This document shows positions 11,426-24,368 of a DNA stretch of 64,000 nucleotides, piece after piece (the first letter of the stretch is position 1; each line of letters opens with the position of its first letter). This DNA is from Polytrichum commune. Taxonomy: Eukaryota > Streptophyta > Polytrichopsida > Polytrichales > Polytrichaceae. The stretch lies in assembly GCA_950295325.1 (NCBI GenBank), contig OX485806.1:48417169-48481168 (forward strand). Reading direction: 5' to 3'. Below the pieces are notes generated by a model. The model saw only the letters and a list, made by a program, of their open reading frames with translations. It was not told the DNA's origin and did not search any database. A program made the position numbers and the translations under genes.

Positions 11426-14400
11426 TGACAACATAATGAAGAATTCTAGAAAATCACGATGAATTTTTAAAAAATCTTGGATTTTTGACTCACGGATGTT
11501 TGGACTTACATGTGGAGTGCCACATGTGAGGAATATCAAAATGTGGAGGTTAACATATGTTTCATGGATTTTAGAGTAAATCATATTTATACATTGTAAA
11601 TCAACAAAGACGGGAGTTTTTTCAAAAAAATTCGTTTTTGTAATAGAATAACAAATAACACTTATTAATTAAAAATTGAAATACTTATGGCATTGTAATA
11701 CTTAAAGATGTAACATTTGAAGAAGGTAGACTGTTCACTCCACTAGCTTTTGCGTTCGTTGACTTGCCGCTAAAAATTTGTATTGCAAATGAATCTATAG
11801 TTTTAATCGACTACATGTGGGAAGGTATGGCGTACAAAAAAACCATTCTATGGTGTTCAATGACTTGAATTTCATACCATTTGATACACTCATGGAATAT
11901 GAGTACAAACCATAATATGTTAGATTTCTTGTTTCCAATGCTAAGTTACAAAGAGTTTTTTAATTTTACCCATAGTAAAATTGATCATTCTTACCAAACC
12001 ATCAATCGGTTCATTTGGTATTATTTTGTCTTTCCACTATTGGGGTTATATCTTGTCCAATTATTTATTTACTCTTATTTGTATTCTATCAATACCAGAT
12101 TTCATCTCTACAATATAACCCTCTTAATATTGACATTCTACATGTAATATCAATACTATCCCATTATTGGTATCATATCTTTAATGGGTACCCATTTTCT
12201 TATTGGATTTTTTATTTATTGAATCCCACCATATTTATATAGATTTACACTACTATTTTATCTTTCTCATAGATTCGTCACCATCTTTTGATCAAGCTAC
12301 CTTGCGTTTGGTATTACTAATATATTTCCTACATTTTATTGTTAAAATTCTTTATATTAATATTCTTTCTACCAATATCATAAAGTAAATGGCATATTCA
12401 AAAGACTATGTGATTCTCCTAGATTTTATTTCATGACATTCTGATGTAATATTATGATTTATTCCTTAGGACTCGTGAATCATGTGCCATGGTAATTCTA
12501 ACAATATGCTAATTGGTATAGCATATTTTTGCACTACTTAACTCAATAAACAACAACAATCTCATTGAATTTGATGAATATTTTCCACTGTAAACTTTTT
12601 TATTCCATATCAACTATTCCAATTCTAGCCTCAATTTTTAGATATGGTAGACCTATTTTTTATCCTTCATTAGATTCTCCCACATATGAGGTATCATTGG
12701 ACCCTTAGAGAAAAAATATGTCCTTTATACATCTTACAATCAATGTTCATGCATTTACATACTTAGCAAGGCATGTCCGTGTTTCACCAAAATTAGCAAG
12801 AGGTTAACCCTTGTCAACTTGCTTAATCCAAATGGTCACAATCACCTTATCTATACAATCATGAACTAATGGTTTTTCTGGAACGAAGTTTTCCTCTAAT
12901 TTTAAACTTTGAGGTATTTTCTTTTGATCGGATTATTGACTCAAGTAACCATATGATGAGCCATGTTTGACCCGACATGAATATGTGGTGGGAAATAAAG
13001 GATAAGATAATATTATAGGTGTAATAGGTTGAGAGCTAAGCACTCACCCACTTTAAGAACCATGTTAAGAGTATTTGAGAGTATTCATGACAAAAATGAA
13101 ACAATAAAAAAAATCAATTGGAATGATATAATATTGTGCAAATGGTTGTAATACTCGTGCCCATAGCAATGGAAAAGATTTTGTATGTTTAAACCATCCA
13201 TTTTTGCTACAATGGTTTTAATACCTCGTTTTATAACTTGTGTTTAGGGATATGCCACCTAGAGACGAAAAACCCAAGCAAATCGGGTCAAACTCCTATC
13301 CCCACCTTGATAATTGGAGGTTTAATACTCACCTACCACTTATCACACATCCACAACATCATATGTTATAATCGCATTGATATAATATGGGTTCATAAAT
13401 TACTATATATATTTTTATTCTCATTATTATAATTACTCTAACACATAATCATTTCATTATTTTTGTAATTTAGATTTGTTGTGATTAATAGTCCTTATGG
13501 TGGATAAGTAATTGTAATATAGCTTAGATACATGAGTAATTAAATATGTTTGTGATTTATGATGATAAATAATAATGCTCAATAAAATTATATGTGCTCA
13601 AACACCAAACACCATTTTTCCTTGCATATGTTATCTTTCAGGAATACTATGCCTCCACCTTTCATAATTATTCTCTCAATTTATTTTTTGGGATTGTATT
13701 ATTCTTTGTGTGCTTCTACATACCAAGGTAATTCTCTCACAAAATCTAAGTCCTTCCAGTCCAACTAATGAGAACTCAGACACGTGGAATTCTATAGGTA
13801 TGTAGAAACTTTCAAATGTTGGATTTCATTATTTTCAACTCTGTTATTGATTCATTCATAGATGTGAATTATCTTCAACTCATGTAATTATTTTCACCTC
13901 ATGTGAGTTCTATATAAAACACTTATCAAGCATTAGAAAATATTTCTTGCATAATTTCTCAACTTGACAATTTCTATGCTTTAAATAACTTTGCCTCGGC
14001 CTTAAATAACTATGGAGATAGTTTGAGTTTGAAGTTTTTTGCATTCATAATTGTAAAATACAAAAGACTTAGCTATGATAGCTTATATCTCATGAACAAG
14101 ATACTTAAAATCTTATCTCAACTCTATATGTAGTAGGATGTGCCTCTTAACATGTGCCTCCCTCCTAGGTTGCCACGTTTTTTTCAAAGACAATGAAGAT
14201 TTCTTCTCTAAAATCCTAAAAAAAATGCCAATTTAATCAATTTTTTCCTTCAAAATGTGATAGATTTTATTACAAAATCTATTTATGCATTATTGAGGTA
14301 TGGGGGAATTAATGCAATGATCACAATTGTATTTTTTGAGGATTTTATTTTTTCCACCTTTACCTTCTTTTAGATGGCCTATGGATTGCCTAAATGCCAC

Positions 14401-16990
14401 TAGGTCATTTACCATGAATTGAACACGGGAATCGTTTTATAATTTTGGAAGTAAACTATTAATTTCATGTGGCTTATTAATTTCAATTGGACCAGTAATT
14501 GTAGATGTGGCTTACAAAAGGTATATATGAGCCATTGCTTACTACATAAAGATCTAAAGTAAGAGTTCATTCATCTTATTACACAAGAAATAGGCTACAA
14601 AATTGTATTTTTTTACATTTACTATTTTGAATGCAATGTGCCCAAATCATTAAAAATTCCTTAACTATTCAAGGTCATTTTAAAGTAATATGAGGGTATA
14701 GAATTATCTTATGTTTAATGAATGCTATGTTTAGAACTTACATGAGGTGAGAATATATGAACGAGTGGAAAATAATTGATTTCTAATAAAATATTGATTA
14801 TAGTGTTGCAAAGCCAATACAAGATATTTGATATTTGAGAATTTTTGACCTATTTAAGGAATGCCACATGTGTCATTTGTTACCAATGAATTTACCTAAA
14901 ATTTGTGTGAGATTGTTTATCGATATGACAGTTAATATTTATATAAAGAAGAGACATGCAAAGAGAGATGTTGTTCGAGCACACATAGTTTTATTCAACT
15001 AAAGGAAATATTAGTGTTGTAAATAAAGATATATGTATATACAAAAATAATACAATTTTGAATGATTATTTGTGTACCTAAGCTATCTTACAATAATTCA
15101 TCATAGGAATAAATGATCATACCAAATCTATGCTATAACAATACTTGATTGATTATGTATTGGAGAAACTAAAGAACATTTGAACACATAGACCAAATTA
15201 TGACGAGACAATTATTATATTAATTTGGGCATAATATATAATGTTGTAGATATATAAATGGATGGTGATTTATATATAATTGATTAAGTTGTTTATTTTT
15301 TAAAAATATTCCTTTATTAACCATATCATATTGCATGTTTATGATGAAAAGGTTAAAAATTTGATAGAAAATGTTAAGAGTGATGCGAAGATGCTTCCTC
15401 AAGAGTTATTTTTATAGATGTGAAGATTAAATCTATTCTACTTGGTAAAATGATGTCCAACAACAATTTGGTGGTCATTAAATCAATTTCTAATTACATT
15501 TGGTTGAAAAATGACAAAGCTCAACATCGCAAAAAAATCTATGAAGGAGAGGGTTTGGTTTTAGAAAATAGATTTAAAAATATAAGATTTTAATTAAAAG
15601 GTAGAATCATTTTAAAATAAGAATCTTGTATTTGTTCAAGATACCTATTGTCTATCAATAAATTGCACAAATGACATTTTGATTATATGTATCTTGAGAT
15701 ATTATACCATTTGTTTTGGACTTTGTTTTCTTATTAATCATATAGAGGTTGAAATCTTACATGTGATTGTGTAACAAATTTTGTGATTATGGTTGCTACC
15801 TCCATCGTTTAGGGCTCATGTTCCCCATGTCAATAGGTAGTGGTTCTTGCATGGTAAACCATAGTGGAGGTTGGTTGCCCTTTGCATGTGTGTTCAAAAC
15901 TTTTGGAAATGATTTGGCAATATTTAATTGTTACCTTCTTCATTGTTGAAGGTTATACTAATTTATGGGGCAAACACATATTCAACCTATTTAGATTGAA
16001 AATGCATAAATTTCCTTCTCCCTCTTCCATTATTTTTGCATTTTAATCGTTACTTGGTCCAATTTGAATTTTTGTGGCAATGGAATATCATATGAACACA
16101 AGATGTTGATGTTTTTCTCCTTCCAATTCTCCTATCTTCCATTTGACTTCTCTTGTCAAACTTGTAGAAGATTATAAATCTTTTTTTTGAGATGTCAACG
16201 TGATGAGAATAATTTTCCAATCATCACCCTTGCAATCTTCTCCTCTAGCATCCCGTGTGGATTGTCCAAATTTACATTGTGTCACCAATATGTATCCATT
16301 TCTTGTTGTCTTCTTTGAGGTTCATTTGTTTTTATTTGTGATATTCAATCTACATTAATTTCCAATATTGATGCTAGGCATTGCGCCAACCTTTGAATCA
16401 TAACTACCATAACTATTTTGTGTGTATGTATGTGTGTGTTTGTTTGTTTTTGTGTTTTTGTGTTTGTTTTTTGTGCTTAATACACCCCTACTTTGGGGAG
16501 AGTTGAACGATGTTATCCTTGCTAGGCATGCTTTTTGCATTCCCATGTCACTACATCACATAAACATTTGACAATATCTTTCAACAAAATTAGGGTTGCA
16601 TTTAATTTAAGCACACATTTTTTTATGGTTGGTAATCATTTTGACATCACCAAAACAAAGTATGACTTGAAACTTCCATTATTAATTCTATAAACCATCC
16701 ATTGCATGGTAACCCTTTTATCCCTAGTAATCAAAATATCCTTACCATTTAGATTTTTACTATTGGTTAGGGCATGATGGTAAGATTACTATGTTAATAG
16801 ACCCACCCACATTGTAACCACTAATATCTATGTTCATATGCTTACCGATTAAGGTCTTTAGATTACTTGCTACTAGTCTAGTTATACCATCAACATTTTA
16901 AATTATTTTTTAATACACTATGGATATCATATAACTTGTTGTCACGCACAACCTCTTAACTCATAAGTAATCACATTAGCATTTGGAAGC
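11426..16990. other. AT-rich gene-free region
   Basis: About 5.5 kb of strongly AT-rich sequence. Open frames (for example 11881-12390 and 13238-13432) are short, hydrophobic through A/T codons, and match no family I recognise. A GT-rich simple repeat lies at 16418-16474 (TGTGTATGTATGTGTGTG then TTTGTTTG). No element ends, RNA genes or gene fragments were recognised. Confidence 0.6.
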
Positions 16991-17039
16991 CATTGGTCTT
17001 GTTCATCTCCAGGTGCTAATTGGAGGAGCAAGGATTCAT

Positions 17040-18880
17040 CCATATGGTAATCTAGAGGCACATCCATGAACCTAACATCCTAAGAATTTGACGGCCCGAG
17101 TCATTAGGTGGGACTTGCCTCCTATTGTCGTGAGGTTGTGGACCCACTGGTTTATTTTGAATGGAAATGTATCCATTCGCCGTCTGTAAGCCAGCAGGCG
17201 GATGGAATGTCTGCCTAGCATTCCCATGATCGTAATAGAGATTTGGTGGTCTGAGCTCATTAGGAGGTCCACCCTGTGGCCTAGCACCTCTCAAATTGTC
17301 TCTCGCCTATTGGTATGGATTGGCCATGGGGTGAGGCATCCTAATGACCTTGTCAGGCTGACGACACTCGTCGGAAGGATGGTTCCCCCCACAATTACTA
17401 CAACCATAGCCCTGACCTTTCGACCAACACTGACCAGGGGAGTGCCACCTTCCACAGAACGGATGGAACTTCTTTCTCTCCGCATTCTGTCCACCTTGCC
17501 CTCTAGGAGGTCCCCTATAATTACCTTGACCCTGCTGATTCTATCCTTGAAATCTTTGGTTTTGTAGAGGTGGGCCGTCGATCATCATTTGATCACAGTT
17601 CTGCCCCACTCTACAAAAATGCTTAGTGTGTCCCGGTTGGCCACATTGGACACATTACAATCCTAATGCATGTCTCCCCGACTCTACGAGAGGAGGGGAA
17701 CCACGCTGCTGACTCCTAATCATCAATGACATCTGATCGGTAAGGCTCTACATCTGTTTCATTATGGCCTCCTAAAATCCCAACTGACTAGCACCTAACC
17801 TTCTCTCGACATCTTCGAGGTGAGGATCGACTCGAGGAGCTGGCAATGCTAACAATGGTGTTGATTCTCTCACTGCTAAAGGCCGTACATATGGAGCTTG
17901 ACTCCCATGCCTACCTGGTTCTCCCTCTGTTATCCTAGGACGGATGGGAATGAATTGAGGGATTGATTCATCCTCCTTCCTCCATAACCTCTCATAGTCC
18001 TTGTCTATGTGCTCCATTCTAAGGTCTGAGGGTTCCTCTCTAACACACCTCTTATCATTCCAGCCTTAAAGAATCATTGAATGAAGAATTGCTTTAGTGT
18101 GTCATCATTGAGCATTGTGCCAACAAAATGCGTACACACCAAATCAAATCTCCTAAGGTAAGCCAAAATCTCCTCATCTCTTCCCTGCTTTAATGACGCC
18201 AATGCTCTCAAAGCGGTACTTTGCCCTACCTCGGGTCTAAATTCATTCAAGAATTCCCTCTGCATTTGATCCCATCCTCTAAAATGACCCCCCGGGTGGT
18301 CTCTATTCCACTCATAGGCTTCTCCATCTAGAATGACAGGAAACCACACCAAGCGGTAACCCGGATCCGTAATGAGAGAACTAACTAACCTCTGAATATA
18401 TCTCTCCATGTGCCTCGAGTGGTCCTCATCTTTGGTCCCCCAAAACTTAGGGAGGTTGGATGGCATATCCACTGCCGCCAAGTTCTGTAGAACCAAAATT
18501 GGGAGACCTCTTGGCCTCACCAATGGATCGATGGGTGGGATGGGAGGAGGGCCTCCTCTCTCCCCATCCTGAGCCATGGTGACTGGTGTGTCTACTCTTA
18601 TTCCACTATCAATCTCTATGGGAGTGTCCCCTCTACCTACCTCAGTCTCTGATAATGTCTCGCCAATCAACTTGGAAGGAGTTGCATCTTTTTCAAGTTG
18701 AATTTCTACCTCTAAATTTTCTAAGAAATGACTACTTGTTGTTTCCACATTAACACAACTCTCTATTCTAGCTTCCACCTCTTCTACTATTTCACTAATC
18801 TTTGATAGTCTTTTTCTATGTATAATCTTGCTTAGTCCTAACTCCAAATCCGGCTTGTAAAATCGAGTCTTACCTTGCAT
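17040..18880 (-). pseudogene. Ty3/gypsy Gag, element 2 (same family as element 1)
   Basis: A minus-strand frame of about 268 codons at 18074-18880 matches the element-1 Gag in order and content: PIDPLVRPRGLPIL, NLAAVDMPSNLPKFWGTKDE, RHMERYIQRL, EWNRDHPGGHFRGWDQMQ and FLNEFRPEVGQSTALRALAS. It continues with a frame break to a second piece at 17772-18017 (MEHIDKDYERLWRKEDESIP), a CCHC knuckle readable around 17585-17660, and a Gly/Pro/Arg-rich tail at 17052-17294. The body is lost beyond about 17040, so protease and pol are missing. Upstream on the coding strand the leader resembles that of element 1 and runs into an LTR fragment at 19047. Confidence 0.85.
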
Positions 18881-19046
18881 TTACTGAGCAATCAATCAAC
18901 CCTCGCTTGACCACACATACCCCTTACTACCTTCATTCCTTTAGCATTTTCACTTGTCCAGGTGTTGACTAAAAATTATTGAGGTGAGGAAAAAAAACCT
19001 GCCAAGCCACTTAGGTTGAGAAATCCCAAAGAGGGGATAGGCATGC

Positions 19047-19292
19047 TGTCGCAACCCTTGCTAGCCCCCCTTGACAATCTTGCCAATTTTCAATTCTAGC
19101 GAAGGTTACGAGCGCTAACCATTCGCATTCCGCCATGCTAATAGTTAGCTCCTCCTACCCTGGACCTTATAGTTCATAGGAGGGAACCAACCCTCCTACT
19201 TTGCTTTCGAGACTCACCCTTAATCGGTAACCCATTCCTAGATGTGGACTTCCGTCCATGGAAATCCAATCCCATGTTGATCATCGCGTTGG
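19047..19292. mobile_element. LTR fragment, family I
   Basis: Starts TGTCGCAACCCTTGCTAGCC at 19047 and follows the family consensus through the GGACTTCC inverted repeat to GATCATCGCGTTG at about 19290, where similarity ends and unrelated pyrimidine-rich sequence begins. It directly abuts the element-2 leader (GCATGC), so it may be the inner end of that element's 5' LTR, or a separate insertion. Confidence 0.75.
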
Positions 19293-20510
19293 CCGCCAAG
19301 CTTCTGGAGTTGCTCTTCACGTGCGGCATTGCTCTACCATAACCCGGTCACTTCCTCCTCCAATTCAACAATCCTCTACCTTAGAGCCTTCATTATGTTG
19401 TCAACTCCGTCAACTTTCTTCCCAACATCGTCACACTCGAGCACAGCTCTTCAGCTTGCAGCTTAAATCAACAAACGGACACCCTGCCGCTTCGGATTGT
19501 CAACCTTGGCCAAAAACTCCGATTTCTTGTTTCACAACTCAGTTGCGGCCCTTGCTCCTGCAGCTACCTCCGCAACATCCAATTTCATTGCTAGTTATCC
19601 TCAAATTTTGCCTTTGTTTGGCGGTGTCCACTACTGGGACGAAATCCAACTCCCTATCCTCAGGCTTCTCGTACTACTATGTTGCTTCTGCAGCCTTGTC
19701 ATTTGACATAACTTCCTTATATTCGGCCTTCAAGAATGTTTGCACACGCATAGCAATCGCCAACCTCGGCTTGCCAAAAAGAAGAATTTAACCCCTGGAA
19801 TCGGCGAGCCTACTGGCAATCAGCCTGCAACACTGAGAGTTCTCACCGCGGCTGATTTCCGGAACTTTCTGTGAGCAGCCCTTGCTCTTTTTTCCTATAC
19901 ACTATCCTTTGACAGAGACCCCCACCTGCAGAGACAGGGATCAAACATCCCCCCAACCATCCGCCTTCAGCTTCCTTATTTTCCCAAACATTTATTGCTG
20001 GTTAGTCGCCTCACGGCATTGTTGTTCGCAGCTGACCTCAAAACAAACCAACCCAGTAGCCATTTCCATTTCGGGGTGAAAATCTCCCTTGTTTCACCAG
20101 TTCTTCTTGCAACCTCGTCCATCCTCTGCAGGGCTCTTCCCCATTTCCCGATTCCGAACTCCCTAGAGCTCGAGAGGTCTCAGGGCCTCTCTTGGCCTCC
20201 AAAATTCAGAGTTATCCACTTGGCACGGCCCCTCCCAAAACAAACAATTAACCCTTGGCACAAGGGCCACCTAAACTTATATAAACTAATTACTTGTTTT
20301 TGGTAATTTTCCTTAATTGCACACAATCACACCCCTTAAATTCTAATCTAACTAAGCTTTTGATTCTTCAATCCTTCCTAACTTCTAACCCAGTCAACAA
20401 TTGCCAATCCTAACATTTTGTACTTTTTTAGGTTTAAATTAATTTGTGGGCACGAATTCGGGCTCACATAATTGGCGACCATCAGGGGATGGATCTAGGA
20501 TCTCTTGTTT
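19293..20510 (+). mobile_element. LTR family II end fragment with candidate primer-binding site
   Basis: Pyrimidine-rich, gene-free sequence ending in GTGGGCACGAATTCGGGCTCACA at 20468, the same terminus type as at 7898. It is followed directly by TAATTGGCGACCATCAGGGG at 20469, which has the look of a plant gypsy primer-binding site (TTGGCGAC..GGGGA). The left end of the LTR is lost at the junction with family I sequence at about 19292. Coding sequence of another element in the opposite orientation begins within about 50 bases, so only the 5' end of this element survives. Confidence 0.6.
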
Positions 20511-20519
20511 GCAGACAAA

Positions 20520-22140
20520 TGTCACCTTATGCCTTGTACTCTTTGCATCGACTACCAAATGTGCGAGTTGGGAAGCTTTCCCCGTTCAATGTCTCCAATT
20601 GCAATGAGTTATTTGGGAATGGCTCATAAATGAGGTATGGGCCGAACCACATTGCATCAAACTTACTTAGCAATTCAAGCTTCCTAGCATCTTATAGTAA
20701 CACCATCATACATGTCTTCAATGTCCTTGTCTTGTGCCGCTTATCGAAGGTGATTTTTCTCCGTCTTTGGATGGCCTCGATGTGTTGAGCACTCATCCTT
20801 CATCTCTAGTCAAGTTCTTCAAGGGTCGTCAATCCATTCCTTAGTGACTAATTGTCCGTGAGGCGAGAATCGACTGCCACTCGTAATGATTCCACCTCGA
20901 ACTCAATGAGAAGAGTGGCTTCCAAACCGTATACCAATGAGAATATGATGGCTTGAGTGGTCACTTTGAAAGTCGTTTGATAAGCCCATAATGTCGCTGT
21001 TAACTTGACATCCCAACCCTTCTTAGAGTCGTGAATTGTCTTGCAAAGGATACTCACCAATGTCCCGTTAACACGCTCCGTTTGACCATTGGTCTGCGGA
21101 TTATAAGGAGTTGTTTTTCTATGATTTATTTGGAACCTATCTGTCATCTCTTGAATTAAAAAATTCAGGAAATGAATTTCCCTATCACTAACTAGAATTC
21201 AAACCTTGAGATGATATTCTCATACATGAATATAGCAGCATTGGCGGCCGTTTTTGTTTTTACCGCCTTGGCTTCCACCCACTTAGTAAAATATTCCGTA
21301 GCCACTACAATGTATGCCATACCTTTTAAGGAATGGGGTAAACCTCTCCAACATAATTGATTCCTCATTTCTCAAAAGGAACTAGAGGTAAGGACACATG
21401 AAGTGGTATCTCCATGTGGAGGTCATTCCTCGCATACCTCTAATAGGCATCACACTTCTTAACATAATCCCTAGCATTTTTAAACAAATTGGTCCAAAAA
21501 TAACCTGCCCTGAGTATCTGTTGTTCTGTGAGTTGTCTCGAAAAATGTCCACCACATGCATTGTCGTGGCATGCGGCCAAAATGGAAGGCACTTCTATCT
21601 TAGACACACAACGCCTCAATAACCCGTGAATCCCTCTCCTGAACAATATGTGTCCTATCACTGCGTAATGCCTACTATTGACCCTCACCTTCCTTCTAGC
21701 CTCCTTCGTTCAGTCCCCTGTTAGCTGTTGAGTGGTCAGAAATTCAACACCGCCTGAGTACCAATTAGCTTTAGCGGTTATCAAAAAGAGATTGTCATCC
21801 CTCAAGCTATCATCAATGGGGTTGGATCCAACCGCATCCGACAATTTGGATAAGTGGTCCGCTTGCAAATGCATCCAACCTGGCTTGTACTCCACGGTGT
21901 AATCGAATTCCTCCAACAGTAAAACCCACCTCGCCAATCTTTCACTCAACTCTGCCTTGTTGACTAGGGATTTAATCGCCATATGGTCCATAAAGAAAAC
22001 CACTGGGTTGCACATGAGGTAGTGGCGGAATTTCTTGACAGAGAATACTATGGCTAAACACTCTTTTTTGGTGGTTGAAGAATTTATCTCCGCTGTTTAA
22101 CTGTCGGCTTGCATAAGCCACGGATTGGTATTTTCCTTTG
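20520..22140 (-). pseudogene. Ty3/gypsy pol 3' half (RNase H end, integrase), element 3
   Basis: Minus strand. The RNase H C-terminus is at 21710-22140 (YQSVAYASRQLN, FMDHMAIKSLV, GWMHLQADHLSK). The integrase zinc-binding region is at 21440-21688 (H..CVSKIEV, CHDNACGGHFS, DYVKKCDAY). The core C-terminal part is at 20848-21147 (PYNPQTNGQTERVNGTL with its catalytic-type Glu, then WAYQTTFKVTT). An integrase tail is readable near 20530-20640 (WFGPYLIYEPF). Frameshifts and a missing core section between 21150 and 21440 make it a pseudogene. The first half of RNase H continues at 23575 beyond the solo LTR, giving an exact insertion history. Confidence 0.87.
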
Positions 22141-22145
22141 TCCCC

Positions 22146-23574
22146 TGTGAGGCCAAACCACCCACCTTTAAGCGTCGTAGTCCGGGTGAGGGAGTGGGGA
22201 TCACATTCACGTTTACATATCTCCTTCTTCCCAACTTCGTAAACATCCATCACATTTCCCATCAATCATTGCACACCAATCCATTCTACGATAATATTAC
22301 AAGCGTTGACAAATGCTTTTCTCTATTATCACAATCATAACACCCCCTATTTGCGACCCCAATATCATTCACACCCCAAACTCAACCATTAATCCTACCA
22401 TCCAATAATTCTTGTCCTCCTAGCTTACTAATGAACTAATTATTTAAACTAATATTAACTGACAACCTAATCACTATCTATCATCTAGTCTAATGTGGCA
22501 CCACGGGCTCCCCCCTTTATGTCACCTTGTCCCCCTTTTAGTCCTCTAACTAAATCCCTCAAGGTCTTCGAATCTGCTGCCTATGGCCGTCCTTGGCAGC
22601 TGCTGCCCAACAGTTTAATCTTCAACTCTGCCCTTAGGCCATTCTCAGCAGCTGCTGCCCAACCAGTTTGATCTTCAACTCTGCCCTTAGGCCATTCTCG
22701 GCAGCTACTGCCCAACAGGTTAATTCTTGACTCTGCTCCTTAGGCCAATCTCGGCAGTTGCTGCCCAACCAGTTTAATCCTCAACTCTGCCCTTAGGCCA
22801 TTCTTGGCAGCTGCTGCCCAACAGTTTAATCTTTGACTATGCCCTTAGGCCATTCTCGGCAGCTGCTGCCCAACAGGTTAATCTTCAAATATACCTCTAG
22901 GCCATTCTCGGCAGTTGCTACCCAACCAGTTTGATCTTCAACTCTGCCCTTAGGCCATTTTCGGCAGCTGCTGCCCCCATTTTTCATACTAAGCCCCTAC
23001 CTGATCTCAATAATCTCTTCAAGATCTTCTTACTAACCTCCCCACCTAATTATACTAACTCCCCTAATACCCTCTTACTAATCTTCCTACCTAATTACAC
23101 TAACTCCCCTAATACCCTCTTACTAATTTACACACTTTCTTTCTAACTCTAAGAGCTCAAAATCCTAGAGAGGAGGGGGAGAAAGAAAGAAGAGGAGAAG
23201 AGAGGAAGAAGAAAAAAAATAAGGAGGAGAAGAGGGCACCCAAGACCACAACCCCTTAACCTTCTCCTACTTAGTAGGACCTTATCCTATCCGCTAAATC
23301 CTCACCCTCTAAACCAACAAGACCATGTTCTAATTCAAACATTTAAATCCAAGGCCCTTTCTCTTGCTTCATCAAACACTACTCACTTAACCAAAACACT
23401 CCCTAATGTCACTAAGTTTCTATTTAACCACACAAAATAGGCTTAAGGCCTAAAACATAAATTACACCAAGCCTCACTCTTTTTATACTTTTGATTGTTT
23501 TAATAACACTACAAATGCAATTCTAAATAAATTCTAAACATAAAACAAATATGAGCAATCATTTTGGGCTCATA
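22146..23574. mobile_element. Solo LTR, family II, inserted in RNase H of element 3 (TCCCC duplication)
   Basis: 1429 bp, from TGTGAGGCC at 22146 to GGGCTCATA at 23574, flanked by perfect TCCCC duplications (22141-22145 and 23575-23579). Protein similarity supports the boundaries: the RNase H frame reads LCQSTGD on the right of the insertion and resumes GDKGKYQSVAYAS on the left, sharing the codons formed by the duplication. It contains a minisatellite (22582-22978) and a purine-rich GAAGAAGAGG tract (23165-23230). No internal element sequence is attached. Confidence 0.93.
22582..22978. repeat. Minisatellite inside the solo LTR, about 52-bp unit, eight copies
   Basis: Eight tandem units centred on CGGCAGCTGCTGCCCAACAG, each followed by a TTAATCTTCAACTCTGCCC-like segment and CTTAGGCCATTCT. 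The core CAGCTGCTG is partly palindromic. Copies differ by scattered substitutions. The last unit runs directly into unique sequence (CTGCCCCCATTTTTC). Confidence 0.88.
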
Positions 23575-24368
23575 TCCCCCGTTGATTGACACAACGCACT
23601 ACCTACAGCCATCGCACTAGCATCACAAAACACACGAAATGGTTTTCCCCAATCTGGTGGTCTAAACACCGGGTAGGTGGTAAGCTTGGACCTCAACTCC
23701 TCGAATGCATGTTGGCATGCGTCTGACCACTCAAACTTACAATCATTTCTAAGCAATTGTGTGATAAATACTGCAATCTTTACATAATTCGGGATCAATT
23801 ATCTATACTACCCTACATGTCCCAACAACTTGGCTATCCCCCTAGCATTGGTCGGTGTAGCCAACTCATCTATCATTGCTATATTTTCTGGATCCAACTC
23901 TCTTCCTTTCTCACTTACCACATATCCTAACAAAACTCCTCTTTGCACTCCTAAGAAGGTCTTGTCCAGGTTCAAAGCCAACTGCATCTTCCTGCATCTA
24001 ATCAAAGCCTCTCTCACACACTCTAAAAATTGACTAGCACTAGACTGAGTGCTAAAATCATCTACAAACACTGTCATGGATTTGAAAAACAAGTTGGTGA
24101 AGATATACATGACCAATCTCTGAAGCGTGGCGGGGGCATTATACAATCCAAATGGCATGACCACCCACACGAACGTGCCCCAAGGAGTGGTGAAAGGCAT
24201 ATCTTGTAAAGCTATGGAAATCTGGTTATAACCCGCATAACCATCCATGAAAGTGTAACGAGCATGCCCACCTACCTCCTCTAAAAGTAAGGTGATGAAT
24301 GGTAAGGGGAAATGGTCTTTCTGTGTGCAAACATTCAACTTCCTATAATCTTCACACATCCTCAACTA
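23575..24368 (-). pseudogene. Ty3/gypsy reverse transcriptase and start of RNase H, element 3
   Basis: Frame 23808-24365 (minus) covers RT fingers/palm: MCEDYRKLNVCTQKDHFPLP, FMDGYAGYNQI (first catalytic Asp region), MPFGLYNAPATLQR, and FVDDF in place of the usual Y/F-x-D-D block with both aspartates kept, then LLGYVVSEKGRELDPE. The next frame, 23559-23798, holds the connection and RNase H start (CKFEWSDACQHAFEELRSKL, RVFCDASAMAVGSALCQ). One frame break lies at about 23800. The 5' edge of this segment is abrupt: upstream on the coding strand is integrase-like sequence of a different element. Confidence 0.88.

Noticed and set aside
11881-12390. Hydrophobic frames suggesting membrane proteins
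   Set aside because: Phe/Ile/Tyr/Leu content follows from the AT-rich sequence; frames are under 90 codons, overlap in different registers, and lack any motif.
19258-20306. Plus-strand frames of 60-177 codons
   Set aside because: They lie within family II LTR sequence and show composition-driven residue use with no domain.
22582-22978. CRISPR-like array
   Set aside because: Units are contiguous tandem copies without unique spacers, in a eukaryotic LTR. It is a minisatellite.
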